From contig QJNS01000015.1 of assembly GCA_004154925.1 (NCBI GenBank), positions 434,001 through 498,000 of the forward strand: a stretch of DNA of 64,000 nt. Direction: 5' to 3'. The DNA comes from Monosporascus cannonballus (taxonomy: Eukaryota > Ascomycota > Sordariomycetes > Xylariales). Below, one piece after another: positions 24,547 through 35,419 of this stretch (position 1 is its first letter; every line of letters begins with the position of its first letter). The notes under the pieces were generated by a model, which searched no databases, was not told the DNA's origin, and saw nothing but the letters and a program-made list of their open reading frames with translations. The position numbers and the translations under genes were made by a program.

Positions 24547-24721
24547 TGTCAGGTGCTAAGGGGTGTACCCGTCAGGGCTACGTCACCTTTACGAGCTCGA
24601 TGCGGGGGTCGGCTATATATATAGGTGGTTTCTCCCCAGAAATAGAAAGAAAGGTTAGGTTTCAGACTGTTCTCAATAAATGGGTTACCATACCACTTTA
24701 ACCTCCTAACAATACCTGATA
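24547..24721 (+). repeat. 5' LTR of the TRIM-like element
   Basis: 175 bp, TGTCAGGTGC to ACCTGATA (the last C mutated to T). Differences from the 3' LTR are mainly C/T and G/A transitions. Confidence 0.95.
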
Positions 24722-24798
24722 GATTAAAACCTTTATATTAGGTTAAACCGGCAAGGAACCATCTTATTATCGAATATCCTTTTGATATTATCGTTATT

Positions 24799-24870
24799 AT
24801 CCAGTTGCTGTCTCGTTATTATTTAGTTGCTGTTCCGTTATTGTCCAGTTGTTATCCCGTTATTATTTTA
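24799..24870 (+). repeat. Short tandem repeats, unit about 22 bp
   Basis: About three units of a CAGTTGCTGT..CGTTATT motif with C/T variation. It is the first repeat set in the TRIM interior. Confidence 0.7.
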
Positions 24871-24974
24871 TTATTATCCCTTATTCCGTTAATTGCTATT
24901 TCGACCGATTAATCCGACCGGCCGACCGACAAACCTTATTACCGTTAAATTGTTGCCTGATAATAACAGAGATT

Positions 24975-25200
24975 TTGCCGGCAGCAGGAACGTCGCCGAT
25001 ACAGGACCTGCGGGATTATTCGGGTCGTTGCCTGGTGGCAGCAGAGAAGTTGCCGGTAGCAGGAACGTCTCCGATACCAGATATCGGGTTGTTATTTGGT
25101 GGCAGCAAAGAAATTGCCGGTAGCAGGAACGTCCCCGATACCAGATATCGGTCGTTGCCTGGTGGCAGCAAAGAAGTTGCCGGTTGGCAAGGTAACCTTG
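24975..25200 (+). repeat. Tandem repeats, unit 63-75 bp, three copies plus a partial fourth
   Basis: Units begin TTGCCGG at 24,975, 25,050, 25,114 and 25,177. Each full unit contains GCAGGAACGTC, CCGATAC and a GGTGGCAGCA block, and the second and third share GATACCAGATATCGG. The open frame of 131 codons through them (24,849-25,244) looks like a by-product of repeat structure. Confidence 0.85.
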
Positions 25201-25206
25201 GGATAA

Positions 25207-25263
25207 GGGTTAACGGTTGGGCTAAAGGTCGACGGTTGGACTAAGGGTCGACGGTTGGGCAAA
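25207..25263 (+). repeat. Tandem repeats, unit 18-20 bp, three copies
   Basis: Three consecutive units around GACGGTTGG (25,207-25,226, 25,227-25,244, 25,245-25,263), with the first reading AACGGTTGG. Confidence 0.85.
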
Positions 25264-25538
25264 GAGGTTAACGATAACTGCGTAATAATTGCGTACTAGC
25301 AGGAACGTCGCCGTTGCAGGGCTTGCAAAAATTCTATTTGAAATCTTGCCGTTAAAACGTTACTATAGGGATATTGCCGTTATATATTTGCGGATTGCTT
25401 GGGATATCGCTAAGATATTAATAAAATATTGCCGTTACAGATTTGCAAAACTACTTAGGTTATTACCTAATAATTGCGTAGCAGTTATGTATTAATAAGG
25501 ACGTTACCGTTATTATCGGGGGAAGGTATAGAGGTTTT

Positions 25539-25568
25539 GGGGGCAAAACCCCCGTGGAAGGTGGGCTC
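25539..25568 (+). other. Hairpin and polypurine tract before the TRIM 3' LTR
   Basis: GGGGG (25,539-25,543), loop CAAAA, CCCCC (25,549-25,553) can form a short stem. It is followed by GTGGAAGGTGGGCTC up to the LTR. The purine run is in the position of the plus-strand primer. The stem could stall reverse transcriptase or mark an RNA structure; that part is inference. Confidence 0.55.
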
Positions 25569-25743
25569 TGTCAGGTGCTAAAGGGTATACGCGTTAGGGT
25601 TACGTTACCTTTACGAGCTCGATACGGGGGTCGGCTATATGTATGGGTGGTTTCTCCCTAGAAATAAAGAGAAAGATCAGGTTTTAAACTGTTCTTAATA
25701 AATGGGTTACCTTGCCATTCTGACCTTCCAACAATACCTGACA
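25569..25743 (+). repeat. 3' LTR of the TRIM-like element
   Basis: 175 bp, TGTCAGGTGC to ACCTGACA, followed by TSD CAATA. Confidence 0.95.
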
Positions 25744-25748
25744 CAATA

Positions 25749-28700
25749 TTAAATAATAAATTTTAATATCGTTTTCTTTTATTTAAAATTTACGATAAAC
25801 TTTTTAAAAAATAAATACATTAGTATAAAATATTATTCGATAAAGAATTACCTGGATAAAAGTTGTTTGATATTTTATCGATAAATAGAATTTCAAAAAA
25901 TTAAACATTTAATGTTAGATTAAAGATTAAAAGAATTATAAATATAAAAATACAAGATAAAAAATAAAGTATAGGGAAATTATATATCGTATTATTATTT
26001 ATATTAAATTAATATTTAAGTAATTAAATAAATAGTAACTTATAATAATATTTCGAAAAATTCGACATTTACGTATTATATTATTATAATAACATAAATA
26101 TAAGCCATCTTTTAAAAAGAAATATAATATAAAAATCTTAAAATATAGCATGTAAAATTATAAAATAATTCTGAAAGGAAAGTTTTTAACGAAATCTCAT
26201 CTTATTTACAATCTTTATAGAAACAAATTGCGCCCATTTAAAAAATACTTAGAAAATCGGTTATAAAAAAGATAAATTCGATGTTCTATATTATTTCTAG
26301 AATATCTCATATTTCTTATATTTAGAAAAAATAGTAAATTACGACTCCTGGTCGATTGTCGATAATTAAACCATCTTATTGTTATAGATCGAATATTACT
26401 AGCTTTAATTATTAAAACAAAAAAAATCGATTTTAAAGAATCTAATAGTTTATAATATTTGAATTTTTTAAAAAAATATAATTATATTAAATTCAACCCA
26501 CTTTTACAAGTAGAAATTAACTATACGGACGAAATATAAATTATTTAAGTACTTAATTATGTTAATGGACTTTACGAACGTAATAATAACTTTTTAACGC
26601 ACAGTAAATTATATATTATTAAAATATTTCGATATATTTATGATATGCCACCTTGACGACATTGTTATTTATTGGATAATAGAAACGATACATACAGCAT
26701 ACTGTTATATGATTTTTTAAAATTTTATAAATAAATTAAAAACTATAAGATATATTATTATTTCGAAATGTATTAAACCAAATCCAAAAAAGTCGTTATA
26801 TTTATAATACGAGAAATGGCAACTATAGTTACATAAGTATAAGTATATTTTCGATTTGCTAATTATTATGAAATTATTAGTTGAAAATTTAGTAAAATTG
26901 TTATATCCTGCATTACTTTTATCTAAAATAGTTCATAAAACCTCATCAATAAAAAAACGTTTTTATAAAATAAAGAAGACAATTATTAATAAATTAGTAT
27001 TAATTACATATAATTTAATGCGCTCCGTTAAGTTAAAAATCAATATTTCGAATTATGTATTGAGTGCGATAAGTATATAAGAAAATAAGTAACATAATTT
27101 ATGCCTTATTACATTTTCTTATATAAATTAATAAAAGTGAATTTAATTATATTACTTCAAAAAATGCATTTGAAATTATTATTATAACTTTTCAAAAATT
27201 TAAATATTTTTAAGGAAAAACTTTATTAGATTAAAGTTTATAAGAATTGGTAAAATCTTATTCGTTTTATTACAACTAGAAAACTTACGGAACGATAATT
27301 ATAATAGGGAAAAACAATTATAATGTTTCGACTTGAATCTTATTTATAAAAAAGATTGAAAAAATAATAAAGCTAACGCTTTATAAAAATAATCAAATTT
27401 CGAAAAAAATTGCTTAAAGTTATCTTTAAAATTTTCGACGTTATCCTAAAAAGATATTTATATTTATAGTATATTATAACAATATAGGTTATACCATGTA
27501 ATATATATTAAGAAATTAGAAATTAGATTTATAATTTATTCAAAAAAAATAAGTTATAAGGTTTTTAAAAGAAATATCAAATAAATCTAGTATACTATAT
27601 ATATATATATAATAGCTATCTAGGTATCTAGAAATATATAAAACGTCATAGCAATTCCAAAGTATATATTTTTTAAACAAATAGATAATTGAAAAAGTAC
27701 GAGTATATTATAACTTTTAAAATCAGATTAAAATATAACGATGTAAACTTTATAAAGAATTACAACTATTATTAGTTTTTTAAAAGAATATTGGAATTTA
27801 ATTACTAATAACTTATTATTAAACCTCTTTTATTAGAATATCTACTAATAAAAATACATTACGATAGGATTTTCGTAGTCGTTAACGAATTCTAAAATTT
27901 TTCTTATTTTCTATTTTATTAAAAAGTATTAATTTCAAATAAATACTATATATTTCGTAAAAAAGGTTTTTTAATATATATAAATTATTATATAAAATTG
28001 TATGAGACAAAAGAATTACATTTATTTTAAAATTCCATTAAAACTTTATACTATAAATCGATGTACATTATAAGTTATTTAACATATTTATATTATAAAT
28101 AAACAACTAAAGAGAATGGTTAAATTAAATATTAAGCCTTATTTGCGATACTATAATAATTATAAATAAAATAAGTTAGTTAAAAAGTTACATTTTGCGT
28201 AATTAATTTATAATATTAATTATTAGAAAAATATTGAAACCATTTTAACAAATAGAAACTTTAGTTCTATATTCTATATTTTTAAAAATACGTATAATAA
28301 ACTTACTAATATTAAAATAATACTTACGACGAAATAGTTTAAATAATTCTATTAAAAGGTAAAAATAAAATAGATATTCGTAAACGGTTAAATAAGTAAA
28401 TATTATAACTAGACAAGATTACAAGGATTACTTTTTAACAAAAAAACGGTTTACCTTATTGTAAAAATATTTAAATTAAAAAGCTTATTAAAACCCTTCG
28501 TTTCATTAATATTAATTTATATAAAATTACAAAACAAGTTGCGCAAAATAATTGTAACTTGAACTCTTTACTAAGAGTTGAAATTTATTTTCCTTTTTAT
28601 ATATTTTAATGCGAATTACTACCAAATATTAATGAACTCTCAATAAAATAAAATAATATAAAAATAAAAAATGAAAGTATATATAAAATAAAATATCTTT

Positions 28701-29400
28701 AATATAAGAAAAGAAATGGATTTACTTGCCGTATAATTAAATGGAAAAATTATTCGAATGTCGAAAATATTTAAAAGCTTTTAAAAAACTTTATAAATAC
28801 CTAGCGCTTATTAAGGAACTTCTACTAGCAAAGCTAATATCGTTGATAATAGTTCCCCAGCTAAGGTTCTTAGAGATAAACCAGTTAAGGGAGTAGATAG
28901 GCGGCGCGGTGGCCTCGACATTTACGCGCTTTTAATCCTTTAATTCGTCCATTAATTAGAGCTTGCAGCTAATAATTTTAATTCTAGTTTCGTAAAGCAA
29001 TTTTTTAACGCAGTAAAGAAAAAAATAACCGACAATCTTATTAATATTACGATATTTATAGGTTACATTTTATTTATCTTTTATTAAAACCGTAAAAAAA
29101 GATTCTTTGTAATTTTTTTTTCTTAGACCAAACGATTTTTTTCCCCTTAACACAACGTGAAAATCGATCAGAACACTAAAATTATTATAATAGTAATAGT
29201 TTTTGATACGTTCGTTGTAAAGAAAAATTTGTTTTATTATTTAATATTTAGTATTACTTTAAACCTAAATTCAACAAAATAAACAGTTAAGAGTTTTAAG
29301 TTAATTTTTCATTAAAATAATTGCTAGGTTTACGATCTATAATATAATTTACTATAATAACATAAAGTTTACCAAGAAAGGTTTTTAAAGGTAAAAGTCT
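25749..29400 (+). pseudogene. F1 pol: RT, RNase H, integrase and C-terminal tail
   Basis: RT entry block near 26,346 (LLVDCR.LNHLIVIDR, gypsy LR..VDYR.LN..TI..R). Polymerase box at 26,649-26,660 reads His-Leu-Asp-Asp followed by IVIY: both catalytic Asp codons survive, while the Tyr is His, a change RIP does not explain. Thumb block near 26,850 (FRFANYYE, expected FLGFANFYR). Integrase core near 27,780-27,900, homologous to the F2 fragment at 8.9-9.8 kb. A less mutated 3' tail at 28,853-28,960 encodes a basic segment (VLRDKPVKGVDRRRGGLDIY). A purine tract AAGAAAAAGAAAA (29,402-29,414) precedes the 3' LTR. The frame is interrupted throughout. Confidence 0.75.
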
Positions 29401-29417
29401 TAAGAAAAAGAAAATCC

Positions 29418-29720
29418 TATTACGATCTAAGCTAAAATTGTTCGTAAGAAACGATTAGATTTATATAAGCGGGTTATGTAATTTATTTTTAGCGCTAAAA
29501 TCCAAGTAAATTTATATTAAACAAAAAGCATCTATTAAAATTATGTTGGTAATAACATTAGATTTAAGAAAACTTTAAATAACGTATATAAGATATATAT
29601 AATTGTTAAATCTATAGATTTAGCTCATATTAGCTTATAATATAACTTCGTTACTTAAAACGCCTTTAGTATTACGAAACGTAACTAACTTATCTTATTG
29701 CTTACGATATTTTTACCAAT
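29418..29720 (+). repeat. 3' LTR of F1
   Basis: Aligns with 9,759-10,066. It starts TATTACGATCTAAGC (TG mutated to TA) immediately after a purine-rich tract, so it is the 3' copy. The right edge is uncertain; ATAAA follows if it ends at 29,720. Confidence 0.7.
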
Positions 29721-32700
29721 ATAAACTCGTACGACTTAGGTTTAATAGTTTGTTAAACTCTTAGATGTTATAGTAAAATTTTAATAATTCGTATAAATTT
29801 CAACTCAATAAAGTTTTCTTGAAAAAGTGCCCAAATTTATAGAAAATTATAATAATAACTATGAATTTCTTATTTAAAATACTGTAATTAAGTTGCGCAT
29901 TTTCTAATTTATATAAAGGAAATATAATAAGATATAAATTATTATAATTATTTCGCTGCCCGATTAGTACGTTCAGTAGATACTTTAAAATATTGATTCT
30001 TTTTCGAATAAATGTATAAAATTGAATATAGTTAATATTAGTTCAATAATAATTGTAGTTTTAATTTTTAAAAACATTTCTACTATTTATTATATTTGTT
30101 TTAAATTTATTAAGAAATAGTTCCATATATAACAATTTAACTTTTAATTTGGATAAATTTCTTGTAATAATTGATAAATTCGAGAAATATTTTAATTCTT
30201 TTAAATTATAAGCGACGTTTTTTAATTTATATTTTTAAGAATTATAAAGGTTGATTTTAATATGTTTCGAAATGATAACATATTTTCAGTAGTGCTTCTT
30301 CTATTATCAAAATTCGGCTTTTGTAGTAATAAATAATCTAGCTCTTTATAAAAATTAAAAAATTATAAACGTATTTTTTAATTCTTGTTTCTCTTTTCTA
30401 AAAAAGAAGGATATTATTAAGGTAATACATAATAAAACCATTCAGATATATTTCTAAAATATAATTTATTACTCAACACAGAGGTATTAATGCCATTATA
30501 AATTTTATTAACGTTGTTAAATATTAAAATAACTTCTATTCCGTTTTAAAAACCTTTGATACTTTTTGTTAACTTTAACAAAGTTATGTTTATTTTCAAA
30601 ACCGAAAACTATAAGTAGTTCGATTCTATAAAATCTATTTCTTTATTTCGAAAATTACAGATAATAATATTTGATTTTAATAGTAATATTAATTAATTAT
30701 CTCTAATCTAATTTAAATTATAAATTTCCATTTTGAAAAATATGAAAAATATAAGATGTTTTGCAAGTAATTTCGACAATTGACTTTATTTTTTTTGTAG
30801 CCGATTTCGTAAATAGTTTTTAAAAACCCGTAATTTATTTCATTTAAGATTATATATAATATAAAACATAATAAATAACCGTTTCTTAAAAAAACAATTT
30901 CATTCTTTTATTCTGTACATTTTGATAATTTTATATTAACCTTTTTTAAATAGCTGTTGATATTTATGGCAATACGGTAATATATGTATTAAGTTTTTGA
31001 ATTTTTCGATGTGTTATTATAAAATATAATTTAATTACTTAAGTTTACTTCAATAATAATAACGATACGTTTTAGTCTTTAGTATGTATTGTTTTGGAGT
31101 TTTTACACTATAAGTTATTTATTATATTTTAATATTTATACTCATTATGATTTTCAATAAAATAAAAAACTTTTAATTTTATTATTTTGCGTTTAGACAA
31201 TAGATAAAGTAAATTTTACCTGGCCAGACTTTCCACGAATTAAAATCATATAGTAAGATATTTATAAAATACTTAAGATTATATCGCAAATTGTTTTAGA
31301 AAAATATCAAAATTCATAGGTTAATATTACTATCTCGTAAAATTTTCGATATAATATATTTTGTGTTTAAACTTTTCGTTATTATAAACGAAATTCTTAA
31401 TTTCGATAAATACAAATATATAAAGCCTTTAATATATATTTTTATGCTAATTTCAACCCATTAATAAACTTTAGTATAAAGTAGAGCTTTTTTAAGAACT
31501 CGTAATTCATTATTTTAAAATACTAATATATTCGGATATATATATCTAAGATAATAATGTTATTAATAATTCTTTCAGTTTTATTTAATGCAGCTGTTAA
31601 TTGTTTTTATTAATATTTTAGGGATTTTTTATTTTTAACTCTTTTGTAAATTAAACTCCTTTTAATTTTTTATAAAAATTGTTAAATTATATTTATAATT
31701 TTGTATATAAAATATTAAGCTAGTACATTTGTTATTTTTATTCGTCTATTTAATTTTCAAGATCCCGTAATTAGTTTCTATTTTACTATAATATACTTAT
31801 GGCGTAAATAATATTTTTACTTATAATATTATATTTTACTCTATCGAATTCGTATTTTCTTTTTAGAGCCTTGAAATTCAAATGCGCATTTTCATCTTAA
31901 TTATTTATAATCTTTCGAATTTGTAATAAATATAAATTGAGAAAGTAAATTCGTAATAACCTTTTGCTAATATCTTTTACTGTATAATTTTTTAAAAAAA
32001 AATTTTTAAATAAAACATTTAAAATGTTCTTTTACGAGTATTAAACCTTTTTGGATCAACTTTATAAAATTATTCATTTATCGATTTCGCTTTAAGAAGT
32101 TATACTTCGAAAATATTAATACTATTGTTTATTTAGTTTATTTTCTTGAATTTAAATAAAAAAGGCCTTTTCTATTTATATAAGTGTATTACGTTAATTT
32201 ATAATTTTTTTATAATTGTTATATATAAAATATTTTAATCGTTTATAATATACGGTATATATTCTGCCCTAGTGATTAAAGATTTTAAACCAAATACTCT
32301 TTGTTTATTTTTAACAATTTTTAATTGTTTTTAAGGCGCCTTATTATTTTTATTTTAAAAATATTTCTCGGGCTCATTTCTTAATCTTTTATATTCCGCA
32401 TTATATTCCTTACCAAAAGCACTTATATTCGTACCGGGCTTAAATTATACTAATATATTCGTTATTTGTATTAAAATGTCTTTCTTTAATTTATTTAATT
32501 GTTTTCTAAAATACAAATGTAAGTATCTTATTGTCGGAACCTTTTATAAGTATTTCGATAATATCTTATTTTATTATAATTATAACACGTTACTTGGTGT
32601 TGATTTTTACGTTAAATCGTTTCGAATTTCCTAGCTTTTGGCGCCGTGCTATATAAGATAATAGATACGTTTTGTTATTTTCTTTAATTCGCTGATAAAT

Positions 32701-33245
32701 CTGCTTATTCTATAATCTATGTTCCTTTTTTTGTCTATACGGTATTTATATTATAATTTATCGATTTTAATAATTTTTAAAATACGTCAAGTTTAACTAA
32801 TTAAAGAAAACAATTCAAAAAGTTCGTTCTGTATTGTTTTGTATTTATTTTTAAAATACAATTCCTAAGTTATTATGTTAATCGTTGTATTATTTTACTT
32901 TTAATTTTAAGAGTTATAAATATAACGGTGCATTTTGAAATAAATTCCTTTTACCTTAATTATAAACATTTTCATAACGTACCGTTCTTTATTTAGCTTT
33001 TTCAAATTAACTTTTAATTTATTTTCGAAATAAATATAGTTTAAAATGTTTAATTCTTTTTACAATTAGTTTTTTCTTTTTATTGAATACTTTTTATAAG
33101 AGATTAGGACTAATTTAAACCATTTTTATAAAACAGATTACAACGGTAAAAATCTAGTTCGATGCTTCCTTTAAATTTTAAAACATAAAATAAACTCGAA
33201 TTTTAATTAAAAAAACCTTAAACATTTCCTTTTCTATTATTAAAA
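29721..33245 (-). mobile_element. Gypsy element F2, gag and RT part (minus)
   Basis: Minus-strand copy of the F family. A zinc knuckle at 32,546-32,587 reads C-Y-N-Y-N-K-I-R, with the second Cys, the His and the third Cys all changed to Tyr. The RT entry region near 30,640 shares IDF.ESN with F1. The polymerase box at 30,413-30,424 reads Tyr-Leu-Asn-Asn followed by ILLF, in place of YLDD. RNase H lies toward 29.7 kb and integrase resumes at 9,758-8,890, across the F1 insertion. The gag end meets E2 at 33,246 and no 5' LTR of F2 was found. Highly degraded; probably the oldest layer here. Confidence 0.7.
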
Positions 33246-35336
33246 TGGGGCAGAGAGTTACGCCTATACATAGCTTCGACTAATTAAAAAGTTCGAGTTT
33301 CGTATATATATTAAGAAGTTCTTTTTCATTATAAGTTTAAGACTTTTTTAAAAAATTACGACAGTTACTATTATTTTTTATATTTTCAACATTTTGAGTA
33401 TTAAAATTCAGCCTAACTAATATAATTATGTAAAATTGTCTAATTCGGTAATTTTATTCTCCTATCATGATATAATTTAATTATCCGTATTATTTAAAAC
33501 CAATTTTCTTAGCCTTATATTTTTTGATGATTAAGGAATAGATAGTAGTTTTAATTAGCAACTACTGAAATTTTTAAATTTTTAATTATTATTCAAAAGA
33601 AATCAGAGTTAAGTTAAAAATATAAGTAATTATAAATACTGTTATAAAATTGCAAAAATATATATTGCGCTCAATCAAATAACGACGATACTAATAGCCG
33701 ATAACGATGGAGCAAGTTTAAAATATTTAAAAATTAAAGATTTGCGAAATTGGGTTTCAAATAGGGTTTTTAGTCAATCGATGTCAAAGAATTATATATT
33801 TTGAAATATATAAATTCAAAAACATATTTTAATTAGTTATGTTTTCAATAGGTGACATAATATACAATATAATATTTTTTGGAGATTCTCATTTAATAAA
33901 ACGAAATTCAAATATTTAGAAATTAGACAATAAGTATAAGTTAATTATAATTAAATAAGACTATGTATTAAATACGGATTCAATATAACTATAAAAATAA
34001 ATTATCGCTATTAGGAACGTATTTATATATTGTGTAATTTAATTAAAATTCAAATACTGCTTATATAATTATGAAATAGACTAAGTTATTAATAAGAAAG
34101 AGAATAAGATTATAAAGGTTGCGATTAGATTTACGAAAAGAAAATTAAAAAAGGATTAATATTTTTAATATAATTAAAAAGATGGCATCGATTAATTAAA
34201 TAATATATTTTAAAATATCTTTGCTTTAATAACTTAGTATTCTGTATACAGTTTATTTAAAGATGTTTTTAGGATTTGTTAGTATTAATTAATAAAAGTA
34301 TTTTCGGAATAAAATTAAGCATAAAAGTATTAATAATAAGGTTAAAACGGTTAAATTCAGTATTTATCGCCAATAATATGCCGTTTAAAAAACATGTTTA
34401 TTTACGTAAAACACGCGATATTTCTATGAAAATTAAAATATAAGAAAATATAAATAAAGATATTAAATATCGAGATTTTTATTATATTTACGTATTTAAA
34501 TAATAACGTTAAGCTATTAAGTTATGTTCATTTTAAGTTATGTTTTATGAACAAAGTTTCCTAAAATTTAACTAATTTACTAAAATTCGTCGAAATTATT
34601 CAAAAGTGCAAATAGTAAAGATTATTATTGGTTTCGAAATTTCTGATTATTTTAAAAAATTAAACTTTAACGTTCAATATTATTATCTGTTATCGATTAT
34701 TTGAATATAATATAAAAAAGACGGTTAGTACTACGTTATTTTAAAGTAATTTAATAAAATTTAAAAATTCGTTATAAACAAAACTAAAAAACGAGTAAAA
34801 AGTAATCGAAACACTTTATGAAACTATTTAAAGAATAATACGTTTAATTTTTTTTTTAAATTTTAATGTTGTAGTTATTAATTGATTTAAAACAGTCAGT
34901 AAATGATATCGGAAATATAAGCTTGTAAAGATAGAAATAATCAATAAGTTGTTTTATTAACTAAATATTCTTCTTAAAAAATCGAATTAATCGTATTTTT
35001 TAAAAACATTTATGTTCTTAATAAAATAATTAAAAACCTTTTTAAACGTTTTAAATTATCAGCTTTAAAACATATATATATTATTAACAATTAATAAACA
35101 TTATTAATATAATATATTTAACGTAATTTATTTTATTAATTTTATTTGTATAATTTAAGAAATGTTACCAACATTTCTATAATTGTAAAAAAAGTAAAGT
35201 TCGAAATAAAATGATAAATAAAAATTAATATACTTAAACCTTATTTAAAAAAGTTTAAATTATTGTTTTATAATTCTATTATTAACTATTTCGTAAATTC
35301 AAAAATTTATATATAATATTTTATAATATTATTTTA

Positions 35337-35383
35337 ACGTATTATATAAATAAGCTAGACATACAAATAAGCTAGACATTTTT
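35337..35383 (+). repeat. Left terminal inverted repeat of the Fot1-like element
   Basis: 47 bp. It contains the motif AAATAAGCTAGACA twice as a direct repeat (35,348-35,361 and 35,365-35,378, 17-bp spacing). Doubled motifs in TIRs often serve as transposase binding sites. Confidence 0.9.
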
Positions 35384-35419
35384 TAAGTAATTTTACTATC
35401 CGATTTCAATTACTTATTC

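Larger units (their letters stand above)
24547..25743 (+). mobile_element. TRIM-like non-autonomous LTR element with internal tandem repeats
   Basis: 1,197 bp bounded by two 175-bp direct LTRs (24,547-24,721 and 25,569-25,743) with tips TGTCAGGT and ACCTGACA. It is flanked by a perfect TSD CAATA (24,542-24,546 and 25,744-25,748). The 847-bp interior has no gag, protease, RT or integrase. A purine-rich tract (GTGGAAGGTGGG) precedes the 3' LTR, which sets the plus orientation. I found no convincing tRNA primer site after the 5' LTR. The interior is GC-rich and holds three sets of tandem repeats. This matches the definition of terminal-repeat retrotransposons in miniature, which move using enzymes of a related autonomous element; no autonomous B partner is visible here. 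Its LTR matches the solo LTR at 8,446. Confidence 0.88.
9759..29720 (+). mobile_element. Ty3/gypsy element F1, carrying nested C1 (with D) and TRIM
   Basis: F1 is defined by two similar LTRs of about 305 bp in the same orientation (9,759-10,066 and 29,418-29,720) and a purine tract just before the right one. Between them come gag with a zinc knuckle, then after the C1 insertion further pol sequence with an RT polymerase box and integrase. Subtracting C1 and TRIM with their TSDs leaves about 6.3 kb, a normal gypsy length. Candidate 5-bp flanks are GTAAA (9,754-9,758) and ATAAA (29,721-29,725), one RIP-type difference apart; the right LTR edge is uncertain by about 10 bp. F1 appears to have inserted into a minus-strand copy of its own family (F2). 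Confidence 0.75.

Noticed and set aside
24849..25244. 131-codon open frame in the TRIM interior, with an overlapping 76-codon frame
   Set aside because: It is formed by tandem repeats whose unit lengths are not all multiples of three. No homology to gag/pol is visible, and two overlapping frames are open, as expected in GC-rich repeat DNA.
26856..27080. 74-codon open frame, plus strand
   Set aside because: It overlaps the F1 RT thumb/RNase H in a different frame. The motif-bearing frame is the neighbouring one.
27595..27611. TA dinucleotide run (another at 37,654-37,673)
   Set aside because: Short runs are expected at this base composition, and no array or element end is attached.
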